Source of the DNA: Desulfitobacterium chlororespirans DSM 11544
Lineage (GTDB): Bacteria > Bacillota > Desulfitobacteriia > Desulfitobacteriales > Desulfitobacteriaceae
Direction: 5' to 3'
Assembly: GCF_900143285.1 (NCBI RefSeq)
Contig: NZ_FRDN01000009.1
Span: 124,001 to 188,000 of the forward strand
DNA: 64,000 nt
The position numbers were made by a program, and so were the translations under genes. Shown piece after piece: positions 44,957 to 54,371 of the stretch. Every line of letters starts with the position of its first letter. Position 1 is the stretch's first letter. The notes under the pieces were generated by a model, which was not told the DNA's origin, did no database searches, and saw only the letters and a program-made list of their open reading frames with translations.

Positions 44957-45775
44957 TTACAGCATTTTCGCCATTCTTAATTTATCCGCCACCATGGCGA
45001 TGAATTCAGAATTGGTGGGTTTACCCCTGTCCACATTGATGGTATAGCCGAAAAAGCGATTCATAAATTCAATATTGCCACGGTCCCAAGCCAGCTCAAT
45101 AGCATGGCGGATAGCTCGCTCCACCCGGCTGGGAGTAGTATTGTACTTTTCCGCAATCATTGGATACAGTTCTTTCGTCACAGCTCCCAGGAGTGATACC
45201 TCCTGAACCACACAGACGATAGCATCTCTTAAATACTGGTATCCTTTAACATGAGCGGGAACACCCATCTGATGGATCATGCGGGTCACTTCAACTTCGA
45301 GATTACGTGTATTCGCACCAACGGCCGAAGAAGAAGAGGTCGCTGCAATAGAGGAGGCGGTCGCTGCACCATTTCCCGGACTCTCATATTTTACTAAAGG
45401 AATAAGTCCCTGCAGTTGGCGGATTCTTTTGCCCAGTGTTTCCAGGTCAAAGGGTTTGAGAATAAAATAATCCGCTCCCAGTTGAACAGCTCTTTGCGTC
45501 ATATTTTCTTGCCCAAAAGCAGTAAGTATAATCACGCGAGGTTTCTTAATATCATCCTGAAGTTTTTCCAAAACTCCCAGACCATCCAAATGAGGCATGA
45601 TTATATCCAGGACCACCAAGTCAGGCTGCTCACGGTAGATCAGGTCTAAGGCTTCGTTACCATGGTAAGCAATTCCCACCAGTTGCATATCCGCCTGGCG
45701 TACAATATACTCCTTTAAAACCTCAACAAACTCCCGATTATCATCGGCTAATAAAACTCTGATGGGTTTTTGCAT
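44957..45775 (-). CDS. spo0A: Sporulation master response regulator Spo0A
   Basis: 272 aa. Receiver domain 1-125: acidic pocket Asp11/Asp12, phosphoacceptor Asp57 ([12 protein letters not shown]), [10 protein letters not shown] with the conserved Lys. A Ser/Ala/Gly-rich hinge (~133-152) follows. The C-terminal effector domain has [49 protein letters not shown] with the recognition helix. Activated by phosphorelay; binds 0A boxes. It follows spoIVB, as in Bacillus. Confidence 0.98.
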   Translation of the reverse strand: MQKPIRVLLADDNREFVEVLKEYIVRQADMQLVGIAYHGNEALDLIYREQPDLVVLDIIMPHLDGLGVLEKLQDDIKKPRVIILTAFGQENMTQRAVQLGADYFILKPFDLETLGKRIRQLQGLIPLVKYESPGNGAATASSIAATSSSSAVGANTRNLEVEVTRMIHQMGVPAHVKGYQYLRDAIVCVVQEVSLLGAVTKELYPMIAEKYNTTPSRVERAIRHAIELAWDRGNIEFMNRFFGYTINVDRGKPTNSEFIAMVADKLRMAKML

Positions 45776-45812
45776 AAAAAATGGCTCCCCCTTGCACGAA
45801 CATGGTTAATCT

Positions 45813-45819
45813 TTCGACA
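45813..45819 (-). promoter_or_regulatory. Spo0A box near the spo0A start
   Basis: Exact TGTCGAA on the minus strand, 38 bases before the start codon. It overlaps a weak sigma-H-like pattern (AGGAAAT upstream). It may serve autoregulation. Confidence 0.5.
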
Positions 45820-45917
45820 ATTGTATATTTATTTCCTGCTATAGGCAGATAAAATTACAATTGCAGCACGATTCCTCTTAATTCTCTCTTTTGTGAAAAA
45901 ATTAAGCAACTTATTAC

Positions 45918-45945
45918 AGTATACCACTTGAAATCAACTATTCAA
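45918..45945 (-). promoter_or_regulatory. Sigma-A type promoter of spo0A
   Basis: Minus strand: TTGAAT (45945-45940), 16 bases, TATACT (45923-45918). It lies about 145 bases upstream of the start. Confidence 0.5.
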
Positions 45946-45990
45946 TAGCACTTACCTGATTTTGCCAAAATTCAGTCAAATATTCTATTA

Positions 45991-45997
45991 TTCGACA
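45991..45997 (-). promoter_or_regulatory. Second Spo0A box, upstream of the spo0A promoter
   Basis: Exact TGTCGAA on the minus strand, about 50 bases upstream of the candidate -35. With the box at 45813 it brackets the promoter, recalling the multi-box B. subtilis spo0A control region. Confidence 0.5.
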
Positions 45998-46015
45998 CAA
46001 ATTCTTTAAAGAAAG

Positions 46016-46047
46016 ACTTCCATTGAGACCGCCGTCTCAATGGAAGT
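46016..46047 (-). terminator. Terminator after spoIVB
   Basis: Perfect 14-bp stem (ACTTCCATTGAGAC / GTCTCAATGGAAGT), 4-base loop, then CTTTCTTT on the minus strand. It separates spoIVB and spo0A transcription. Confidence 0.85.
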
Positions 46048-46070
46048 GCTAAAGCTCATTGCCAATTTAG

Positions 46071-47330
46071 TTATGCTACTTCTTTTTTATCGATTATTTC
46101 AGCGTCCTTAAGCATATTCTGAATGAATACACCATAGCCACGGGAAGCATCATTAACAAAAACATGAGTAACCGCTCCAATAATTTTGCCGTCTTGGACG
46201 ATAGGGCTCCCTGACATGCCCTGAATAATCCCGCCCGTCTTCTCGATAAGCTCCGGATCGGTTACTTTAATGACCATATTCTTGCTGTCCGTACGATTGT
46301 GCATAATCCGTTCTATCTGTACATCGTACTCTTCAATTCGTTCTCCCTCTAATACAGTATAGATTTTGGCAGGCCCTTCTTTAATTTCCGATTCCCAGCC
46401 TACGGTAATCGGTTCCTGGAAGTAAGGATTCTTGATTTCCCCCTCTAAAGAACCAAAAATACCGGACACGGTATTCTTCTCGATATTACCTGAGAATCTC
46501 GACTGGTTAACGAATGAGCCAATCTTTTCTCCGGGATGTCCCCGTTTTCCTTTCTCAATAGCATAGATTGTCGAAGCTACCACATTGCCGTTAAGAATCT
46601 CAATCTTTTGGTTGGTATCCACATCATTGATAACATGACCTAATGCTCCATATTTGTGATTTGTGGGGTCGTAGAAGGTTAGGGTACCGACACCCGCTGC
46701 TTCATTTCTTACATAGAGACCCACACGATGGCGGTTGGTTTCCGGGCAATAGACTGTTGACACCCTCTTTTGCATAGTCTGACCATTGTGATTTAAAAGA
46801 ATTTCTGAGAACCCCTGCTTTTCGCCGGCACGATGAATGGCATTGGCTACATCCTGATCACTGTTCATTTCGCGACCGTCAATTTTCAGGATGATATCCC
46901 CTACTTCGATTCCCGCCTCTTTAGCCGGGTACACTAATTTCCCCTCCTGGTTCTGCACTGCAGCTTGACCGACCACCATGACACCTTTAGCCTGCAGGCT
47001 CACTCCAATCGATTGTCCACCCGGTAAAAGCTTCAGCTGCGGCATGACTTGGATCGCACTGGATTTAAAGGGAATCAGTCCGAACAGTTTGTAAGTGACC
47101 TGAACAATTTCAGACTTTCCCGTGTTGGCAGCCATGATCGCGTCCGTTTCGGCAGCTTTTACTTCTTCTGTAACTATCAGGCTGGACAAGATTCCTGTCA
47201 GCTGGGGAAAATCGCTCTGACTGGATTCTTGGAGTACCGGAAACTGAGCTACCTGATGGAGTGTTGGATTAAGACTGAGAAAGGTACAGAGAAGAACACT
47301 GGCGAAGACCATGGCTCTCTTCGTTTTCAC
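46071..47330 (-). CDS. spoIVB: SpoIVB serine peptidase (forespore-to-mother-cell signal)
   Basis: 419 aa. N-terminal signal/anchor (about 7-25), PDZ domain (~115-195, with AGIEVGDIILKIDGREMN), and the S55 peptidase domain with YGALGHVINDVDT and the active-site serine in IIQGMSGSPIVQDGKIIGAVTHVFVND. SpoIVB is secreted from the forespore and triggers pro-sigma-K processing. The start is GTG with GGAGGG upstream. Order recN-spoIVB-spo0A is conserved. Confidence 0.97.
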   Translation of the reverse strand: MKTKRAMVFASVLLCTFLSLNPTLHQVAQFPVLQESSQSDFPQLTGILSSLIVTEEVKAAETDAIMAANTGKSEIVQVTYKLFGLIPFKSSAIQVMPQLKLLPGGQSIGVSLQAKGVMVVGQAAVQNQEGKLVYPAKEAGIEVGDIILKIDGREMNSDQDVANAIHRAGEKQGFSEILLNHNGQTMQKRVSTVYCPETNRHRVGLYVRNEAAGVGTLTFYDPTNHKYGALGHVINDVDTNQKIEILNGNVVASTIYAIEKGKRGHPGEKIGSFVNQSRFSGNIEKNTVSGIFGSLEGEIKNPYFQEPITVGWESEIKEGPAKIYTVLEGERIEEYDVQIERIMHNRTDSKNMVIKVTDPELIEKTGGIIQGMSGSPIVQDGKIIGAVTHVFVNDASRGYGVFIQNMLKDAEIIDKKEVA

Positions 47331-47472
47331 TCTCTTATCACCCTCCGTCTTTTTGTCTCCCCATGTTCTTCCTTTCTCCCTATGCTATTATTTTTTTCGG
47401 ATTCTAATAATAAATTAACCATTGCGATTTCTTTTCATCCTGTCAATTCCGTTCTGAATTACCAAATAAAAA

Positions 47473-47499
47473 AATAGAAGGCCAAATTCACCTTCTATT
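47473..47499 (-). terminator. Terminator after recN
   Basis: Stem AATAGAAGG / CCTTCTATT followed by TTTTTT on the minus strand. spoIVB thus has its own promoter in the next ~140 bp, which I could not locate with confidence. Confidence 0.85.
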
Positions 47500-47536
47500 C
47501 TATAAAATCTCCATTATAATTCATTTCTATAAGAGA

Positions 47537-49204
47537 TTATTGAATTTTTTTCCTAAGTTTGCGTGCATGCTCCAAGGCGATCGCTTCTTCATCGCCGCCC
47601 AGCATGCGGGCTAATTCATGGATCCTCTCATCTTCTGTCAAATATTGAATGCGGGTTCGTGTTCTTTCATTAATAATTTCTTTTTGGATACCAAAATGAT
47701 GATCCCCAAAAGCGGCCACTTGAGGAGCATGGGTTATACAAAAAACCTGCTTGCCTTCAGCTATCCTGGCTAATTTTTCTCCCACCTTTTGAATAGTGCG
47801 TCCACCGACACCGCTGTCCACTTCATCAAAGACAAAAGTACCCACACTTTCAAGTTTGGAGAGCAAGCTTTTCATGGCCAGCATTAAGCGGGACATTTCC
47901 CCACCGGATGCTACCTTGGCCAAGGGCTTAAGGGGTTCACCCACATTGGCGGTGAAATAGAATTCAGCCTGTTCGGCTCCACCTGCCTGGGGTTCACTCA
48001 GGGCAGTGAAGTGAACTTGAAAACTGCTTTTCTCCAGCCCCAAATCAGCACATTCTTTTTTCAAACCCTCCGCCAGCCGCTGGGCCTGAACTTCCCGGAC
48101 CCGGGATAGTTCCTTAGCTTTTTCCGCATAACCCCGGAGGGCTGCTTCCTTATCCCGGCGCAAAGATGCCAACTCGCCCTGAAGATGGGTTATGGTATGA
48201 AGTTCTTTCAACATCTCTTCTTTGGTTTGGAGAACCTCCTGGACCGTGTGCCCGTATTTTCGCAAGCGCTGCAATTGGATTAAACGCTCCTCGATTTGGT
48301 CTAAGCGGCCAGGGTCAAAGTCAAATCCTTCCCGGTAAGACATGACTTGAGAGGCTAAATCTTCAATCATGTAATAAATGGACTCGATGGGCTCAAGCAT
48401 AGTGCTGCAATCCTCATCATAGCGGAGGATTTCCTGCAAGGCTTTCCTGCTCCGTCCGATTTGATCAAATGCAGAGGATTGCCCATTGCCCTCATATAAA
48501 AGGGAATATACTTCGGTGATATTTCCCATAATCTTTTCCGAATTGACCAAACGCTTCTTTTCCTGCAATAAGGAGTCCTCTTCATCCGGTTGGGGATCAA
48601 CCGCGGTGATCTCATCGATTTGATAGCGCAAAATATCTTCACGCCGCTCTCTATCCGCTTCACTGCGCAGAAGCTGCTGTTCCCGCTGGAGAAGACCGCG
48701 ATAATTTTTGGCTGATTGATTCACCCGCTTAAGAAGCTCCAGTTGCTGCTCTCCCCCAAAGGCATCCAGCAAGCGGCGATGGCTGTCCGGGTTAAACAGG
48801 GATTGATGTTCCATTTGACCGTGGATATCCACTAAACCTTGAACTAAGGTTCGATAGAGAGTTAAGGGAACAGTTCTTCCTTGAACACGGCAGATATTTC
48901 TGCCGCTGCGATTGATTTCACGGGAAAGAATCAGCTGACCGTCCTCAATGGGATAACCGGCTTCTGCCAGACCTTCGAGAACCTCCGGGGGACATTCTTC
49001 AAAAATTCCCTCCACCAAAGCTTTTTCCAGGCCATGACGAATAAAGTCCGTGCTGGCTCTGCCTCCGAGCAATACGCCAAGAGCATCGATAAGCATGGAT
49101 TTACCTGTACCCGTTTCTCCGGAAAAAATAGTTAATCCCCGGGAAAAGGATAATTGCACGGCTTCCATCAAGGCGAAATTCTCTACATGGATTTCTGTTA
49201 ACAT
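47537..49204 (-). CDS. recN: DNA repair protein RecN (SMC-like)
   Basis: 555 aa. Walker A GETGTGKSMLID near the N-terminus, long coiled-coil arms (~150-380), ABC signature VASGGEMSRLMLA and Walker B TFVFDEVDSGVGG with the following D-loop His region (ITHAPQVAAFGDHH). RecN acts at double-strand breaks. It lies 30 bases after argR. Confidence 0.97.
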   Translation of the reverse strand: MLTEIHVENFALMEAVQLSFSRGLTIFSGETGTGKSMLIDALGVLLGGRASTDFIRHGLEKALVEGIFEECPPEVLEGLAEAGYPIEDGQLILSREINRSGRNICRVQGRTVPLTLYRTLVQGLVDIHGQMEHQSLFNPDSHRRLLDAFGGEQQLELLKRVNQSAKNYRGLLQREQQLLRSEADRERREDILRYQIDEITAVDPQPDEEDSLLQEKKRLVNSEKIMGNITEVYSLLYEGNGQSSAFDQIGRSRKALQEILRYDEDCSTMLEPIESIYYMIEDLASQVMSYREGFDFDPGRLDQIEERLIQLQRLRKYGHTVQEVLQTKEEMLKELHTITHLQGELASLRRDKEAALRGYAEKAKELSRVREVQAQRLAEGLKKECADLGLEKSSFQVHFTALSEPQAGGAEQAEFYFTANVGEPLKPLAKVASGGEMSRLMLAMKSLLSKLESVGTFVFDEVDSGVGGRTIQKVGEKLARIAEGKQVFCITHAPQVAAFGDHHFGIQKEIINERTRTRIQYLTEDERIHELARMLGGDEEAIALEHARKLRKKIQ

Positions 49205-49234
49205 ATCAATCCATCTCCCCTTTGACCAATGACC

Positions 49235-49687
49235 CTATTCCATAAGCTTAGCGATGCGTTCCCGGACGATGGGTACGGCACCGGCCGGCTTAACCACTAA
49301 GAGAATGGTATCATCACCTGCCACTGTTCCAATCACTTCTTCCCAATTGCTGTGATCGATTAAACTGGCCAGAGCTTGGGCATTCCCCGGAATAGTCCGC
49401 AGAACCACTAAATTCTCGCTGTCATTCACTGTAACCACAGTTTCTCTCAGTCGCCTTTTCAGTCGATCCGGTGTGCTGAGAGGCTGAGCCGTCCCCGGAA
49501 CAGCATACCGGTAATCATCTCCTGAAGTGGGAACTTTGATTAATCCCATTTCTTTGATGTCACGGGATACAGTGGCCTGGGTTACATCAAAGCCTGCCTT
49601 CCTTAATAGCTCAGCCAGCTCTTCCTGAGTATGAATCACTTGATTATTAATAATTTCTTGGATTTTCATCTGGCGACGGGTCTTCAT
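49235..49687 (-). CDS. argR: Arginine repressor ArgR/AhrC
   Basis: 150 aa. N-terminal winged helix (TQEELAELLRKAGFDVTQATVSRDIKEMGLIKV), C-terminal hexamerisation/arginine domain with GNAQALASLIDHSNWEEVIGTVAGDDTILLVV. Controls arginine metabolism. The start overlaps the preceding stop (ATGA). Order argR-recN is standard. Confidence 0.97.
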   Translation of the reverse strand: MKTRRQMKIQEIINNQVIHTQEELAELLRKAGFDVTQATVSRDIKEMGLIKVPTSGDDYRYAVPGTAQPLSTPDRLKRRLRETVVTVNDSENLVVLRTIPGNAQALASLIDHSNWEEVIGTVAGDDTILLVVKPAGAVPIVRERIAKLME

Positions 49688-50265
49688 TCGGTATCCCCCT
49701 TATTCTTCTGAACCAAAATCCAGTACGGTGCATTGGGGAGTTGATTGATATACTCTCCCCGCAAGACACTATACTTTCGGCGCGGCAAACAGCTTAAGAA
49801 TTCCTCCACTGCAGCAGCTTCCTCCAACCCGCCGGGATGACCGCGATACACCGTAAGAGCGATGACACCGCCTTGGCGGAGCAATTGGAGTACGGCTTCC
49901 AGGGCCGCAAGGGTTGAGGCGGCTTGGGTGGTAATCTTCTGACTATGTCCCGGCAAATATCCTAAATTAAACATAGCTGCCTGGACAGGGTCTTGAACTT
50001 TTTCCAGCAACCGCCCATGATCCCAATGATACAGACAGACACGCTCTGCCATTTGCTGTTCCTTGAGCAGCCGTTGGGTTTCCTGAAGGGCAACCTCCTG
50101 AACATCAAAGGCATGAACCCTTCCTTCTGCTCCCACCAACTGGGCAAGAAACAAAGTATCCCGTCCCCGGCCGGCTGTGAGATCCAAAGCAATATCTCCC
50201 GCCTGGATGCTTGCCCTAAGCATAGTCCTCAGAAACCCTTGTATATCTTGAAGTCGATTATTCAT
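49684..50265 (-). CDS. Class I SAM methyltransferase, YtqB / rRNA methylase family
   Basis: 193 aa. Motif I ALDLTAGRGRDTLFLAQLVG, acidic VHAFDVQEVAL, and the family's FNLGYLPGHSQKITTQ and GGVIALTVYRGHPGG. B. subtilis YtqB (MnmM) methylates tRNA wobble uridine carbons (mnm5U pathway), so tRNA is the likelier substrate. This is inference from the family. It overlaps nadK upstream by 8 bases. Confidence 0.85.
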   Translation of the reverse strand: MNNRLQDIQGFLRTMLRASIQAGDIALDLTAGRGRDTLFLAQLVGAEGRVHAFDVQEVALQETQRLLKEQQMAERVCLYHWDHGRLLEKVQDPVQAAMFNLGYLPGHSQKITTQAASTLAALEAVLQLLRQGGVIALTVYRGHPGGLEEAAAVEEFLSCLPRRKYSVLRGEYINQLPNAPYWILVQKNKGDTE

Positions 50266-51064
50266 GCCAACGATCCTTTAATTTCTCCCGCACCACATGA
50301 GGAAAACTTCTTTTCCCCAGGCGGATTAATAAGGCATTAATAGAAGCCCGTTTGATAACAACCTTTTCCCCATATTTAATAGCCGTCCGATGATAACCGT
50401 CAAAACTGACGATACACTCTTCGCCGCGGACTAAGCTGATTTCAATATTCTCTTGATCAGAAATGACCATCGGACGAGCCGATAAGGAATGAGCCGCCAG
50501 AGGAGTCAGCAAGATGGCCTCTACATTAGGGCTCATAATCGGTCCCCCTGCGGATAAAGCATAGGCAGTAGAGCCTGTAGGCGTGGATACAATCAAACCG
50601 TCGGCCGGGTAGCTTACAGAAGTCTCTCCCGTCAGATTAGCCTGCAAGGTAACCATAGCCGAAGAAGGCTCTCTCAAAAAGACCACATCGTTTAATACGT
50701 CGAAAGTCTGGTCTGCATCATTCACAGTCGCAGTGAGCATAAGCCGTTCCTGAATACTATAGTCATGATTCGTGATCTTGTCTAAAGCATCAAAGATCTC
50801 GTTTCGTTCAATTTCACAAAGAAATCCCAGGCGGCCAAGATTGACACCCAGAACGGGAATAGCATAAGGAGCCGCCTCCCGGGAGGCCTCCAGCAACGTC
50901 CCGTCCCCCCCTAAAGAGATGAGAAAGCGCACACCTTGAGCAGTGATCTTTTCCCAATCAGTATAAACATTCCACCCACGCTCTGCAAACCAGTGGGTGA
51001 TCTGCCCGGCTAAGGTTATAGCTTCAGGTTTACTGTGATTAATCCACAAGCCGACTCGATCCAC
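50258..51064 (-). CDS. nadK: NAD kinase
   Basis: 268 aa. GGDGTLLEASREAAPYAIPV with the catalytic Asp, VNLGRLGFLCEI, NDVVFLREPSSAM and the Gly-rich SYPADGLIVSTPTGSTAYALSAGGP. Makes NADP from NAD. The start is a GTG with a weak binding site, as it lies six bases after tlyA. Part of the dxs-tlyA-nadK-ytqB-argR-recN string. Confidence 0.95.
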   Translation of the reverse strand: MDRVGLWINHSKPEAITLAGQITHWFAERGWNVYTDWEKITAQGVRFLISLGGDGTLLEASREAAPYAIPVLGVNLGRLGFLCEIERNEIFDALDKITNHDYSIQERLMLTATVNDADQTFDVLNDVVFLREPSSAMVTLQANLTGETSVSYPADGLIVSTPTGSTAYALSAGGPIMSPNVEAILLTPLAAHSLSARPMVISDQENIEISLVRGEECIVSFDGYHRTAIKYGEKVVIKRASINALLIRLGKRSFPHVVREKLKDRWHE

Positions 51065-51070
51065 AGCTTC

Positions 51071-51877
51071 TCACGACCTTCCTCGTTGAGCATCTTGTAC
51101 AATCTCAGGAATCCATTCCCGCCAAGGTAAGTTGCCCTGTTCACGGTTTAACCAGGCCAGATATTCAATATTTCCCTCCGGACCGCGGATCGGTGAAAAG
51201 TCCAAGCCTTTAACCTTAAGCCCATTTTTCTCCGCCTCTTCCAGGACATGAACCAGGACCTCCTGATGAACCTGCGGGTCCTTGACAACTCCCTTTTTTC
51301 CGATATGCTCCCGCCCCGCCTCAAACTGAGGTTTGATTAAGGTTATAATTTGGCCATCCTCTTTGAGTATCTTCAGCATGGCCGGAAAAATCTTTGTGAC
51401 GGAGATAAAAGCCACATCAGATACCACAAAATCCACCTGTTCCGGCAAGGAATCCCCCTCAAGGTAGCGGGCATTGACACGTTCCATGCAGACAACCCGG
51501 GAATCCGTACGCAGTTTCCAATCCAACTGTCCATAGCCTACGTCAATGGCATAGACCCGCTGGGCACCGTTTTGCAAAGCACAATCCGTAAACCCTCCCG
51601 TAGAGGCGCCAATATCGGCGACAACGGCTCCCGCAAAGGATACGGGAAAAACCTTGAGGGCCTTCTCCAGTTTGAGACCGCCCCGGGAAACATAGGGTAT
51701 AAGATCTCCCTTGACTTCCAGAAGGGTATCCTCAGCCAGTTCCAGGCCCGGCTTATCCAGCCGCCGCCCCTGGCTGTAGACCAGCCCGGCCATGATGGTG
51801 GCTTTGGCTTTTTCCCGGCTGGAGGATAATCCTCTTTTTACCAGCAAACTATCCAGTCGTTCTTTCCCTTTAGACAC
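51071..51877 (-). CDS. TlyA-family 16S/23S rRNA methyltransferase (YqxC)
   Basis: 268 aa from the GTG at 51877, which has GAGGG eight bases upstream and overlaps the dxs stop. A TTG five codons earlier has no binding site. S4 RNA-binding domain (~1-65, ERLDSLLVKRGLSSSREKAK) then FtsJ-like domain with VADIGASTGGFTDCALQNG and VYAIDVGYGQLDWKLR. TlyA proteins 2'-O-methylate rRNA cytidines. Position after dxs is conserved. Confidence 0.92.
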   Translation of the reverse strand: MSKGKERLDSLLVKRGLSSSREKAKATIMAGLVYSQGRRLDKPGLELAEDTLLEVKGDLIPYVSRGGLKLEKALKVFPVSFAGAVVADIGASTGGFTDCALQNGAQRVYAIDVGYGQLDWKLRTDSRVVCMERVNARYLEGDSLPEQVDFVVSDVAFISVTKIFPAMLKILKEDGQIITLIKPQFEAGREHIGKKGVVKDPQVHQEVLVHVLEEAEKNGLKVKGLDFSPIRGPEGNIEYLAWLNREQGNLPWREWIPEIVQDAQRGRS

Positions 51878-53765
51878 TGCTTCTACCCTCAATCCGCTGT
51901 AAAACCTTTAAACGCTCCGCTGCCTTTAGTATGCCAACAACAGACAAACCATACCCTTGATGCAGCAAAGAGATGGCTCCCTGATCCACATACCCGTCAT
52001 AGCCTAAACGCTCGACGACCACATCAGCCAGTCCCTCATCCGCCAGAACTTCCACGACGGCACTTCCCATACCGCCGGCCAGCATATGGTCCTCCACAGT
52101 GATGATACGCTTGGTCATCCGGGCATAGCGAAGAATCGACTCCTTATCCAAAGGACTAATATAACGCAAATTAATGACGGTCGCTTCCACTCCCCGGTGG
52201 CGAAGCTCAACCGCCGCAGCCAGGCAGGTATACACCATCGGGCCAACCCCGATCAGAGTAATATCCTTACCCTCTTGAAGGATCTCGGCTTTACCCACGG
52301 GAAGCTCCCTCAGTTCCTCAGTCAGCTCCACCCCTTGGCCCACAGAACGGGGATAGCGCAGGGCCACCGGTCCGTCCAGCTGCAAAGAAGTATACAGCAT
52401 ATGGCGCAGCTCATTCTCATCCTTCGGCGCCATAAACACCAAATTCGGTATCACTCTTAAAAAAGAAATGTCAAAAACTCCATGGTGGGTTGGTCCGTCA
52501 TCTCCAACCACTCCGGCCCGATCAATGGCCATGACCACATTGGCATGGGGCAGACAGACATCATGGAGAACCTGGTCGTAAGCCCGTTGATAAAAGGTAG
52601 AATAAATCGACACCACAGGCTTCATTCCCCCAAAAGCCAGGGCTGCTGAAAAGGTCACCGCATGCTGCTCCGCAATTCCTACATCAAAGAAACGATCAGG
52701 AAATTGCTGAGCGAAGAGATTAAGACCGGTACCGCTGGGCATGGCCGCTGTAATCGCTGCAATCCGCGGATCCTTTTCCGCAAGTTCGCACAGAGTCTCG
52801 CCAAAGACTTGGGTATAGGTGGGGGGAGCCGGTTTTTTAATCACTTCCCCGGTCACCTTATTGAAAGGTCCCACTCCATGAAAGAGAGCGGGATTTTTTT
52901 CTGAAGGCTCATAGCCTCTTCCTTTTTGAGTCAAAACATGAACAAGTACAGGTTCCTTCACCATCTTGGCTTGCTCAAAAACCTGTTCCAAAGCGATTTG
53001 ATCATGACCGTTGATGGGGCCAAGATAGGTAAAGCCCATCTCTTCAAACAAGAGCCCCGGCACCAGCAGATATTTCAGGCTGTCTTTGGCTTTCTCCGCT
53101 GCTTTGGCCATCTTGGAACCGATTCCTGGAATCCTCTTGAGCAGATTCTCAATCTCATCTTTGCTACGATCATAACGGGGGTCCGTACGCAGCCGGTTAA
53201 GGTAAGAAGACATGGCCCCCACATTCTGGGCGATGGCCATCTCATTATCATTAAGGACCACAATCATATTGGTTTTGGTATGACCGGCGTGGTTCAACGC
53301 TTCAAAAGCCATTCCTCCGGTCATAGCTCCATCACCGATGACGGCAACCACTTGATTCTTCTCTTTACGAAGATCTCTTGCTTTGGCAAAGCCCACCGCC
53401 GCGGAAATAGAGGTGCTGGAGTGACCTGTTTCAAAGCAATCATGAGGGCTTTCACAGCGTTTCGGGAAACCGGACAGACCTTTATAAAGCCTTAAGCTTT
53501 TAAATTCCTTTTGCCGGCCTGTGACCAGTTTATGCACATAGCTTTGATGACCTACATCCCAGATGATTTTATCTTTCGGGCTGTCAAATACCCGATGCAA
53601 GGCAAGTGTTAATTCTACAACGCCAAGATTAGGAGCCAAATGCCCTCCATTGGCAGAGACCACATCGATCATTTCGGCGCGGATTTCTTGAGCAAGCTGT
53701 TCCAGCTCAGGATAAGTCAGTCCTTTTAAATCCCGCGGCTGCTCAATTTTTGCGAGAATTCCCAT
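51870..53765 (-). CDS. dxs: 1-deoxy-D-xylulose-5-phosphate synthase
   Basis: 631 aa. Thiamine diphosphate motif VIGDGAMTGGMAFEALNHAG... with the downstream NDNEMAIAQNVGA, YLGPINGHD, the catalytic Glu in VGIAEQHAVTFSAALA and DRAGVVGDDGPTHHGVFD. First step of the non-mevalonate isoprenoid pathway; works with ispA below it in the operon. The start overlaps the end of the OapA-like gene by 23 bases. Confidence 0.98.
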   Translation of the reverse strand: MGILAKIEQPRDLKGLTYPELEQLAQEIRAEMIDVVSANGGHLAPNLGVVELTLALHRVFDSPKDKIIWDVGHQSYVHKLVTGRQKEFKSLRLYKGLSGFPKRCESPHDCFETGHSSTSISAAVGFAKARDLRKEKNQVVAVIGDGAMTGGMAFEALNHAGHTKTNMIVVLNDNEMAIAQNVGAMSSYLNRLRTDPRYDRSKDEIENLLKRIPGIGSKMAKAAEKAKDSLKYLLVPGLLFEEMGFTYLGPINGHDQIALEQVFEQAKMVKEPVLVHVLTQKGRGYEPSEKNPALFHGVGPFNKVTGEVIKKPAPPTYTQVFGETLCELAEKDPRIAAITAAMPSGTGLNLFAQQFPDRFFDVGIAEQHAVTFSAALAFGGMKPVVSIYSTFYQRAYDQVLHDVCLPHANVVMAIDRAGVVGDDGPTHHGVFDISFLRVIPNLVFMAPKDENELRHMLYTSLQLDGPVALRYPRSVGQGVELTEELRELPVGKAEILQEGKDITLIGVGPMVYTCLAAAVELRHRGVEATVINLRYISPLDKESILRYARMTKRIITVEDHMLAGGMGSAVVEVLADEGLADVVVERLGYDGYVDQGAISLLHQGYGLSVVGILKAAERLKVLQRIEGRSSV

Positions 53766-54348
53766 GTCGCTTTCCCCCCTTCCGTTTCTTATCTGTCATT
53801 GTCCAACCTGTTAAATCTTCAACTCGGGCCGTGAGGCTCCCCACCTGCCCAATAATCTCATCAGCTTTTTGAATAGCAAAGGTCTTGCCCGCAGCCTTTC
53901 CCGTTACGGTAACGGAGGCCACCAGGGCAATCAGCAGGGTATCAATCCAAATCTCATGAGCCTCTAAGGCCGGATAGGTCCTGATGATTTCCAGGACGAT
54001 GGAAGCGGACATCCCGCCGCTGATGGCGCCTGTCACATCGCCAACTATATCATTGGTAAAATTCGCCACTGTATCCGCATGGCGGACCAAAAAGACGGTT
54101 TGCCGGGCACCGGGCACCTTGTTGGCCGCTTTGGCGTGATGAGGTTGCTCGGTAGCAGCGGTAGCAGCAGTTCCAATCACATCGAAACCAATATTAATAA
54201 TAACAATGACCAGCAAAAGAATGAGGGCTAACACAATATTGGTTTTCCTCATTAAAATTGTCGTTCCCAGGCTGGTAATGACCGCCAATGTAAAACTGAG
54301 CAGGAAGACAAAGGCAATATGCTTCCAGCTCTTGCGCTTATATCCCAA
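53743..54348 (-). CDS. oapA: OapA-like membrane protein (OLE-RNA-associated protein family)
   Basis: 201 aa, three to four hydrophobic segments (about 11-30, 36-65, 107-123, 133-150) and a very basic C-terminus (TDKKRKGGKRHGNSRKN). A conserved-looking loop holds VRHADTVANFTNDIVGDVTG, with Asp100 and Asp104 as a DxxxD pair. Size, the DxxxD motif and location immediately before dxs and after ispA match OapA of Bacillus halodurans, the membrane protein that binds the OLE non-coding RNA. No OLE-sized gap adjoins: 23 bases to the PAP2 gene and an overlap with dxs. Identity is from memory of the locus and motif, not a search. Confidence 0.6.
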   Translation of the reverse strand: MGYKRKSWKHIAFVFLLSFTLAVITSLGTTILMRKTNIVLALILLLVIVIINIGFDVIGTAATAATEQPHHAKAANKVPGARQTVFLVRHADTVANFTNDIVGDVTGAISGGMSASIVLEIIRTYPALEAHEIWIDTLLIALVASVTVTGKAAGKTFAIQKADEIIGQVGSLTARVEDLTGWTMTDKKRKGGKRHGNSRKN

Positions 54349-54371
54349 CAGTGACCCTCCACATCATGACC

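Noticed and set aside
52926-53495. 189-aa plus-strand frame
   Set aside because: Antisense shadow of dxs, which is conserved over its entire length.
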